The notes under the pieces are model-generated. The model made no database searches. It had not been told where the DNA came from and saw nothing but the letters and a program-made list of their open reading frames with translations. The translations under genes and the position numbers were made by a program. Positions 58,308 through 64,000 of a stretch of 64,000 nt of DNA are shown in pieces (the first letter of the stretch is position 1; each line of letters starts with the position of its first letter). Origin of the DNA: SHLQ01 sp964517125 (GTDB taxonomy: Bacteria > Actinomycetota > Acidimicrobiia > Acidimicrobiales > SHLQ01); assembly GCA_964517125.1 (NCBI GenBank), contig CAZFBD010000003.1, positions 61,351-125,350 of the forward strand, read 5' to 3'.

Positions 58308-59630
58308 TCAATCGGTCGCAGGTGGTGTCGTCATGAGGCCAACGTGACGAACGAGACGTTCGGCGCTGGCGGCGGCAACGTCGGCTTCCGACGCTTCGAC
58401 CATGACTCGGATGAGTGGTTCGGTGCCAGATTCGCGAATGAGGACTCGACCGGAGTCGCCGAGCAGCTCCTCTTCGGCCTGCACGGCGGGGGCCATGAGC
58501 TCGCCGAGGTTCGGGAGTTTCTCTGCAATGCGGACGTTTTCGAGCACCTGCGGGTAGCGGGTCATGACCGACTGCGCCCAGGTACCAACGTCGACGCCGC
58601 GTCGTGTTGCGGCATCCAGCAGCTGGACGGCACTCAGAACGCCGTCGCCCGTGGTGGCCAGGTCGCGGTGGATGATGTGGCCGGACTGTTCGCCGCCGAA
58701 GGTGTATCCGCCGGCGTCGAGTGCTTCGAGAACGTGCCGGTCGCCCACAGGCGTTTCCACCATGGTGATGTTCTGTTCGTTCATGGCCACCCGGAAACCC
58801 AGGTTGGCCATGACGGTGATGACGACCGTGTCGTCGGGCAGAAGTCCATGGTCGCGGCGGTCGATGGCGCCCATGGCCAGGAAGCGGTCGCCGTCGACCA
58901 CACTTCCGTCGGAACCAACGGCAACGACACGGTCGGCGTCGCCATCGAAGGCGAAGCCGACAGCGGCGCCGTGTTCGACTACTGCTTCAGCAAGAAAGTC
59001 TGGGTGGGTGGAGCCGACGCCGGCGTTGATGTTCCGGCCGTCGGGTTCGGCCGCCAGAACGGTCACATCGGCGCCGAGCAACTCGAAGACCCGACCAGCT
59101 GTGGAGCTCGCCGCACCATTGGCGCAGTCGAGAACAACTTTGGTGCCGCCGAAGGTGCGTCCCCCGATGGAGCCCACCACTGCGTCGAGGTACCGATCGA
59201 TCTTCCCTGGAGCGACGCTCGGTTCGATCGGCTCTGGGACCACACCCGAATCGAGCATGGCCTGGATGCGGTCCTGCTGTTCGTCGGTCAGCTTGCGGCC
59301 ACCAGCGGCGAACAACTTGATGCCGTTGTCCTGCCACGGGTTGTGCGATGCCGACAGCATCGCGGCGGGAAGCTCGTCGGCTTGCGAGAGCCACGCCACT
59401 GCGGGCGTGGGCACGACGCCGAGGTCGACGATCGACGCCCCAGCGGACGCACAACCTTCTGCGAAGGCGCGCTGCAGCCGGTCACCCGATTCACGGGTGT
59501 CGCGGCCCACGAGGAACGTGTCGCCCTCGAGGCAGGCTGCTGCTGCTACGCCGAGCGCGCGAACAACGTCCTCAGAGAGAACGCTGAACGCTTCGCCTCG
59601 AACGCCGTCAGTACCGAATCGTATGGACAC
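58308..59630 (-). CDS. glmM: Phosphoglucosamine mutase
   Basis: This enzyme of 440 residues converts glucosamine 6-phosphate to 1-phosphate for peptidoglycan precursors. The four signature sites are RFGTDGVRG at the start, the phosphoserine loop MLSASHNPWQDNGIK, the metal loop FAFDGDADRV and the sugar-phosphate loop IRESGTEPLIRV at the end. GTG 59630 is preferred; a TTG three codons upstream is possible. It lies between rpsI and glmS, giving the common actinobacterial order rplM-rpsI-glmM-glmS. The space from rpsI is 30 bases and holds an inverted repeat, AATCGGCG ... CGCCGATT (59638-59662). Confidence 0.95.
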   Translation of the reverse strand: MSIRFGTDGVRGEAFSVLSEDVVRALGVAAAACLEGDTFLVGRDTRESGDRLQRAFAEGCASAGASIVDLGVVPTPAVAWLSQADELPAAMLSASHNPWQDNGIKLFAAGGRKLTDEQQDRIQAMLDSGVVPEPIEPSVAPGKIDRYLDAVVGSIGGRTFGGTKVVLDCANGAASSTAGRVFELLGADVTVLAAEPDGRNINAGVGSTHPDFLAEAVVEHGAAVGFAFDGDADRVVAVGSDGSVVDGDRFLAMGAIDRRDHGLLPDDTVVITVMANLGFRVAMNEQNITMVETPVGDRHVLEALDAGGYTFGGEQSGHIIHRDLATTGDGVLSAVQLLDAATRRGVDVGTWAQSVMTRYPQVLENVRIAEKLPNLGELMAPAVQAEEELLGDSGRVLIRESGTEPLIRVMVEASEADVAAASAERLVRHVGLMTTPPATD

Positions 59631-59637
59631 GGTGTGC

Positions 59638-59662
59638 AATCGGCGGCTTGTGAGCGCCGATT
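59638..59662. terminator. Small hairpin between rpsI and glmM
   Basis: AATCGGCG, nine-base loop, CGCCGATT. It overlaps the rpsI stop codon. It may reduce read-through from the ribosomal genes into glmM-glmS or set mRNA ends. No U-run follows. Confidence 0.4.
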
Positions 59663-60056
59663 AGCGCTTCGAGTACTGCGGAGCCTTGCGGGCCTTCTTG
59701 AGGCCGTACTTCTTGGATTCCTTCTTGCGGGAGTCGCGGGTGAGGAATCCGGCACGCTTGAGTGCTTCACGGTGCTCGGGGTCGACCTCGAGCAGGCCAC
59801 GGGCGATGCCGAGGCGCATGGCGCCGGCCTGGCCGGTGGGGCCTCCGCCGTGCATGGTGACGCTGACGTCCCAGTCGCCTTCGGTCTCGGTGACACGGAA
59901 TGGCTCGGTGAGCTGCTGGCGGTGGACGGCGCTCGGGAAGTAGTCCACGAGGTCGCGGCCGTTGACCGTCATGGTGCCGTCGCCGGGTACAAGACGCACA
60001 CGCGCGACTGCACGCTTGCGACGACCGGTTGCCTGGATCTGAGTGCTGGTTGCCAT
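59661..60056 (-). CDS. rpsI: Ribosomal protein uS9
   Basis: This small-subunit protein of 131 residues ends in the family hallmark KKARKAPQYSKR, whose C-terminal tail reaches the P site. TGRRKRAVARVRLVPGDG, MTVNGRDLVDYFP and GGGPTGQAGAMRLGIARGLL are standard. It is 20 bases downstream of rplM in the same transcript. Confidence 0.98.
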   Translation of the reverse strand: MATSTQIQATGRRKRAVARVRLVPGDGTMTVNGRDLVDYFPSAVHRQQLTEPFRVTETEGDWDVSVTMHGGGPTGQAGAMRLGIARGLLEVDPEHREALKRAGFLTRDSRKKESKKYGLKKARKAPQYSKR

Positions 60057-60076
60057 GAGTATCGTCTTTCTAGAGC

Positions 60077-60535
60077 TCAGGCCTCGGCCGAGCGGTCCTT
60101 GGCGTGGGCGATTTCGAGCGGCTGTGGGTTCTGGGCACCGTGTGGATGCGTGGGACCCGAGTAGACCTTGAGCTTGGTGAGCTGCTGACGACCGAGGCGG
60201 GTCTTGGGGACCATGCCGCGGATGGAGCGACGCACGGCTTCGGCGGCGTCCTTGTCCATGTCTTCGGCGTACGTGCTGGTCTTGAGGCCACCGGGGAACC
60301 CGGAGTGGCGGTAGACCATCTTGCGCTGAGCCTTGCCGGAGGTCAGGACGACCTTGTCGGCGTTGACGATGATGACGTGGTCACCGGTGTCGAGGTTCGG
60401 CGTGTACGAGGGCTTGTGCTTGCCGCGAAGGATGTTGGCGACTTCGGTGGCCAGTCGACCGAGGACAAGTCCTTCGGCGTCGACGATGTGCCAGTCGCGC
60501 TGAATCTCTGAGGCTTTGGGGGTGGTGGTGGTCAT
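60077..60535 (-). CDS. rplM: Ribosomal protein uL13
   Basis: This large-subunit protein of 152 residues contains WHIVDAEGLVLGRLATEVANILRGKHKPSYTPNLDTGDHVIIVNADKV-type features, then the TGxKxxxKxYYxHSGFPGG-type segment (KMVYRHSGFPGGLK) and VYSGPTHPHGAQNPQ at the end. GAGCTGGCA before the ATG at 60535 serves as ribosome site. It is the first gene of rplM-rpsI-glmM-glmS. Confidence 0.98.
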   Translation of the reverse strand: MTTTTPKASEIQRDWHIVDAEGLVLGRLATEVANILRGKHKPSYTPNLDTGDHVIIVNADKVVLTSGKAQRKMVYRHSGFPGGLKTSTYAEDMDKDAAEAVRRSIRGMVPKTRLGRQQLTKLKVYSGPTHPHGAQNPQPLEIAHAKDRSAEA

Positions 60536-60684
60536 TGCCAGCTCCTGCATGTCACCGCCGAGGTCTGGGCGATGAGTCCGAAGGGAAAGTCTAGAAGGCG
60601 AACCCGCGTAAACCAATCTGAGATCTTACAAGCTCGCGAACAACCGGAGGAAGGTACTGACCGGCCACCGGGTTCAGATCTACC

Positions 60685-61404
60685 GTGAACGACATGACGG
60701 AATCCGCACTCTGCCCTGCCGACGACACAATTCTCGTCGTCGACGATGAACCAATGGTCCGAGAGGTTCTCAGTCAGTACCTGTCGGCCGAAGGATTCAC
60801 CGTTGTGGAGGCGGGCGATGGCGAGGAAGCCATCGAGCGCATCACCGAAGTGCAGCCCACTCTGGTGCTGCTCGATCTCATGCTTCCGAAACGAAACGGA
60901 CTCGACGTTCTGGCGTTCCTTCGCCGCACATCGCAGCTTCCCGTCATTCTGCTCACCGCCCGAGGCGAAGAAACCGACCGCATCCGTGGCCTGGAGGCTG
61001 GCGCCGACGACTACGTGGTCAAGCCGTTCTCGGCCCGCGAAGTGGTTGCCCGGGTGAAGACCGTGCTCCGGCGCAGCGGCGTGGGCGAGGCCGGCTCGGA
61101 GCTGTTGACCACGTTCGGCAACATCACGGTCGATCCGGCGCGCCGGCTGGTGGTCAAGAACGGCATGCAGATCGACCTGCCCCGCAAAGAGTTCGAGTTG
61201 CTCACCTGCTTCCTCGCTCACCCCGGCGAGGCGCTGAGCCGCGAAGACCTGCTGCACAAGGTGTGGAGTTCGTCGACCGAGTGGCAGGATCCAAGCACCG
61301 TCACCGTTCACGTCCGACGGTTGCGCGGACGACTCGAAGACGACCCGTCCTCACCGAAGCATCTCCTGACGGTGTTTGGCGTCGGGTACCGTTTCGAACC
61401 ATGA
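60685..61404 (+). CDS. OmpR-family response regulator
   Basis: This regulator of 239 residues has a receiver domain with the phosphoacceptor Asp64 in LVLLDLMLPKRNGLD, the acid pair in ILVVDDEPMV, Thr in LLTARGEE and Lys in YVVKPFSA. A winged-helix DNA-binding domain follows (FELLTCFLAHPGEALSREDLLHKVW, VTVHVRRLRGRLE, HLLTVFGVGYRF). The start may be GTG 60685 or ATG 60694. It overlaps the histidine kinase by four bases. The signal is unknown. It is divergent from rplM. Confidence 0.94.
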   Translation: MNDMTESALCPADDTILVVDDEPMVREVLSQYLSAEGFTVVEAGDGEEAIERITEVQPTLVLLDLMLPKRNGLDVLAFLRRTSQLPVILLTARGEETDRIRGLEAGADDYVVKPFSAREVVARVKTVLRRSGVGEAGSELLTTFGNITVDPARRLVVKNGMQIDLPRKEFELLTCFLAHPGEALSREDLLHKVWSSSTEWQDPSTVTVHVRRLRGRLEDDPSSPKHLLTVFGVGYRFEP

Positions 61405-62615
61405 GCAAACGGTTCCGCCCCCAGCTGATCTTGGGTCTGGCGGTGTTGGCGACACTCGCCGGACTGGCTGCCACCGTGACGACCGAGGTCGTGATGGTTC
61501 CGACCTCCACCGAACGGACGCAGCTCATCGCGCTCATCGTGTCGCTCGCCGCGGTTGCCGTGACCGTGGCATTCATTTTGAACTGGTTTGCTCCCCGCTC
61601 CCTGACCCGTCGCATGTTGCTGGCGGCCCTCAGCGGTCCGGTCATCGTTGCGGTCACGGTGAGCGCCGGGTCCCGGTCGATGTTCCTGAGCGACCATGAC
61701 CTGCAGTTCCTCCTCATCCTGCTTGCGTTCGCAACGGTGCTCGCGATCGGTGTGGTGTTCACCCTCGGCCGCCCGCTCACCGAGGATCTCGCTCGACTCA
61801 CCGAAGTTGCCCACCGGGTGGCCGACGGCGATCTCGAGGCACGGGCCGAGCTGCAGCGCATGGACGAGGTTGGCGACCTCGCAACGGCCATCGATGAGAT
61901 GGTCGAACAGATCGCCATCACCCGCGCCGAACGTGATGCCTCGGAGCGCGAGCGTTCCATCACCATGGCGTCGCTCAGTCACGACGCACGAACGCCGCTC
62001 ACCTCCATGCGTCTCGCCACCGAGGCACTCATCGATGGCGTGGCCCCCGACCCGGAGCGTTACCTGCACACGATCGCTGCCGACATTGCGTCGGTCGAGA
62101 CGCTCATCTCCGACCTGTTCACGCTCGGCCAGCTCGAGGCCGGCCGTCTGCGCATCGACGCTGCACCCACCGAGATCATGACCGTGGTGCGAGACGTCGC
62201 CGACTGCCTCTCCCCCATCGCCATCGACCGGCGTGTCGATCTGCGGGTCGAAGGGCCGCGTTCGATGATGGCGTGTGCCGACTCCACGCAGCTGCACCGG
62301 GTGATCGCGAATGTCACCACCAACGCCATTCGACACTCCCCCGAGGGCGAGTGCGTGCGCATTCGGGTCGAGCCTGACGATCTGCGCGTCTCGGTGCTGG
62401 ACAACGGCACCGGGTTCCCTGCCGGGTTCGAGGAAGAGGCGTTTCACGCGTTCCGCCGACACGACGAGGCCCGCGAACGGGCGGCCGGCGGTGCCGGCCT
62501 CGGGCTCGCCGTTGCAAAGGGCATCATCGAGGCGCTCGACGGGCGCATTTGGGCTGAATCCGGCCCCGGCGGAACCGTTCACCTGGAGCTGCCGGCGGTC
62601 GAACCGGCCGTCTGA
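61401..62615 (+). CDS. Sensor histidine kinase
   Basis: This membrane kinase of 404 residues has several hydrophobic segments in the first 125 residues and little outer domain. A HAMP region follows (GRPLTEDLARLTEVAHRVADGDLEARAEL), then the H-box with His194 in SLSHDARTPLTSMR, the N-box NVTTNAIRHSPEG, G1 LDNGTGFP and G2 GGAGLGLAVAKGI. The partner is the OmpR-type regulator just upstream (ATGA overlap). The mostly membranous input suggests it senses a membrane state (inference). Confidence 0.93.
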   Translation: MSKRFRPQLILGLAVLATLAGLAATVTTEVVMVPTSTERTQLIALIVSLAAVAVTVAFILNWFAPRSLTRRMLLAALSGPVIVAVTVSAGSRSMFLSDHDLQFLLILLAFATVLAIGVVFTLGRPLTEDLARLTEVAHRVADGDLEARAELQRMDEVGDLATAIDEMVEQIAITRAERDASERERSITMASLSHDARTPLTSMRLATEALIDGVAPDPERYLHTIAADIASVETLISDLFTLGQLEAGRLRIDAAPTEIMTVVRDVADCLSPIAIDRRVDLRVEGPRSMMACADSTQLHRVIANVTTNAIRHSPEGECVRIRVEPDDLRVSVLDNGTGFPAGFEEEAFHAFRRHDEARERAAGGAGLGLAVAKGIIEALDGRIWAESGPGGTVHLELPAVEPAV

Positions 62616-62746
62616 CCCGGGCGGAACCCAATCGGAGTGCTTTCGTCATGCGACGTATGCACTTGGTCCTTCTCGGGACGTCGTAGGGTCGGCAGACTGA
62701 TCTACACCGCTGGCCGATTGGCTGGCACTGGCGATACGAGTCGACG

Positions 62747-63937
62747 ATGCGTTTGCACAGACCGCTCCCGCTCCTCCACCTCGACAAGGGGGTCGGTACA
62801 GGACTCGCCCGCCTCTCGGGTCTCGAGGGGCTGACCCGGTCGCTGCTCGTCGCAACAGTGCCGCTGTTGGCGCTGGATCGGCTCGGATCGAAAGACGCTG
62901 TCTCTCAGGCGTTCACGGTCGGTGCGGTACTCACGTTGTTGGTCACGTTGAACCTTGGCCGGATGGAGGAACTCGTCGCACGAAAGTGGGTCATGACGTT
63001 CGGGATCGTCGCACTGTTCTCCGCAGCAATCCTGTTCACACTCACGTACACGCCAGCGTTCGTTGTGGCCATCGGCCTTCGGTCGGCAGCGGCATCGACC
63101 TTCTCGGTTCTGCTGACCCTCTACGTCATGGACCACATCGGCAAGGGCGAGCTCACCCAGATGGAATCGAGCCGCATGGTCTACAACGGACTTGGCTGGC
63201 TCATCGGCCCGCTGCTGGGTGTGTGGCTGATCAGCGAGGTCGGCGAGGCAGCACCGTTCATCGTGTCGGCATGCCTGTCGATTCTGCTCATGGCGTACTA
63301 CTGGTGGCTGCGGCTCGGAAACTCGGTGGTGATCGTGGCGGCTCGCCGGGGCGCTCCGAGCCCCTTGAGGTCCATTCCCCGCTTCTTCAAGCAGCGGTAC
63401 ATGCGAATCGCCTACGCAATCACGTTCACTCGCGCCACATTCTGGGTGGCGTTGTTCGTGTACGGGCCCATCTACATCGTGGAGGCCGGGTTGGACGATT
63501 GGGTGGCCGGCGCCTTCCTGTCGGGCGTGGCAGCGATTCTGCTGTTCAGCCCGTTGATACGCCGAGTGGCCGACGCAGCCGGAATCCGTCGGGTTGTGAT
63601 CGTGTCGCTGTGTGTCATTGCGGCCAACCTGATTGCCATTGCGAGCCTGGGCGATGCCCGTCCCTTGGGCATCGTGTTCTGGGTCGGAGCTGCGTTGGGC
63701 GGCGCGGCGATCGATGTCGTCGGGAACATCCCGTTCATGCGCACCGTGAAGCCCCGGGAACGTGTGGCGATGGCAACGGTGTTCTCGACATGGCGGGAAA
63801 TGTCGGCGCTGGTCTCGCCCCTGATCGGTGCGTTGGTCCTGGCCGTCTCCCTGCCCTTCCAGATCTACTACCTGGTCATTGCGTCGATGTGCACCATCAC
63901 CGCCCTCTTCGCCACCCGCCTCCCCCGCCGCATCTAG
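62747..63937 (+). CDS. MFS-type membrane transporter
   Basis: This protein of 396 residues has about 11 to 12 hydrophobic segments. The loop after helix 2-3 and the stretch NGLGWLIGPLLGVWLISEVG resemble MFS motif C, and FTRATFWVALFVYGPIYIVEAGLDDW starts the second half. I see no strong drug-efflux motif A, so the substrate class is open. The start at 62747 gives a short charged N-terminus before helix 1. It lies 131 bases after the histidine kinase on the same strand, which may mean regulation by that system. 63938-64000 holds nothing that I can call. Confidence 0.8.
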   Translation: MRLHRPLPLLHLDKGVGTGLARLSGLEGLTRSLLVATVPLLALDRLGSKDAVSQAFTVGAVLTLLVTLNLGRMEELVARKWVMTFGIVALFSAAILFTLTYTPAFVVAIGLRSAAASTFSVLLTLYVMDHIGKGELTQMESSRMVYNGLGWLIGPLLGVWLISEVGEAAPFIVSACLSILLMAYYWWLRLGNSVVIVAARRGAPSPLRSIPRFFKQRYMRIAYAITFTRATFWVALFVYGPIYIVEAGLDDWVAGAFLSGVAAILLFSPLIRRVADAAGIRRVVIVSLCVIAANLIAIASLGDARPLGIVFWVGAALGGAAIDVVGNIPFMRTVKPRERVAMATVFSTWREMSALVSPLIGALVLAVSLPFQIYYLVIASMCTITALFATRLPRRI

Positions 63938-64000
63938 GGGTCCATCTAGGGCTTAGGTTCGTGCTACTTGGTGTGGCCGGAAGGTCGCGTTGGGTGGGTA

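Overview
The window is GC-rich, densely coded DNA from a draft assembly of an actinobacterium. I place it in Acidimicrobiia (Ilumatobacter-like, probably marine or aquatic). This rests on the gene set: the rplM-rpsI-glmM-glmS order, a DUF3263 protein overlapping a LytR_C protein, an RsiG-like protein, an F420-type FrhB oxidoreductase, a mycothiol-S-transferase-like DinB protein and a His-tailed GroEL under CIRCE. Two 100-N gaps (18291-18390, 51753-51852) are each flanked by an identical 55-bp sequence. They are unresolved assembly-graph overlaps, not missing DNA.

Layout. 1-301 is the start of a solute-binding lipoprotein. 501-11033 holds nitrogen-compound uptake and breakdown genes: a DAO-type FAD oxidoreductase, an ornithine cyclodeaminase homologue, a phytanoyl-CoA-dioxygenase-like enzyme, a complete peptide/opine-type ABC importer (dppABCDF), a DUF1989 protein and a DinB-like protein. 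11073-11870 is a REP-associated tyrosine transposase between its REP palindromes. 11889-14764 pairs a 2-methylfumaryl-CoA isomerase (Mct) with a ThDP enzyme. 14792-16783 is a calcium-binding surface protein. 16880-22454 is a six-gene same-strand run: hydantoinase, nitroreductase, an AhpD-like selenoprotein, SDR, esterase and CoxG. 22519-24566 pairs an amino-acid-dehydrogenase-like pseudoenzyme with an FrhB-type Fe-S flavoprotein. 24727-30635 holds groEL, glycerate kinase, a fatty-acid desaturase and trehalose synthesis (otsA, otsB). 30651-35007 holds LytR_C, DUF3263, tRNA-Thr, an RsiG-like protein, MoaD, a phosphatase, a metallopeptidase and threonine dehydratase. 35009-48037 is a mixed region with sulfotransferase, gamma-glutamyltransferase, HrpA, class II aldolase, lipoproteins, GH26, MFS and a Mo-enzyme. 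48041-63937 holds nnrD-acpS, metY, bacterial PH-domain proteins, a USP, the glmS-glmM-rpsI-rplM operon, a two-component system and another MFS carrier.

The most notable signal is at 19576-20172. An AhpD-family gene has an in-frame TGA exactly at the second position of its CxxC redox motif. A SECIS-type hairpin follows with a GGUCU loop 18 nt after the UGA, the same spacing and loop as E. coli fdhF. Second is a protein at 31934-32482 carrying two copies of the c-di-GMP-binding signature of the anti-sigma factor RsiG. The window also contains at least six different families of short palindromic repeats in intergenic spaces but only one RAYT transposase. Other oddities are a GlmS of 1145 residues (nearly twice normal) and a Leu/Glu-dehydrogenase relative lacking both catalytic lysines.
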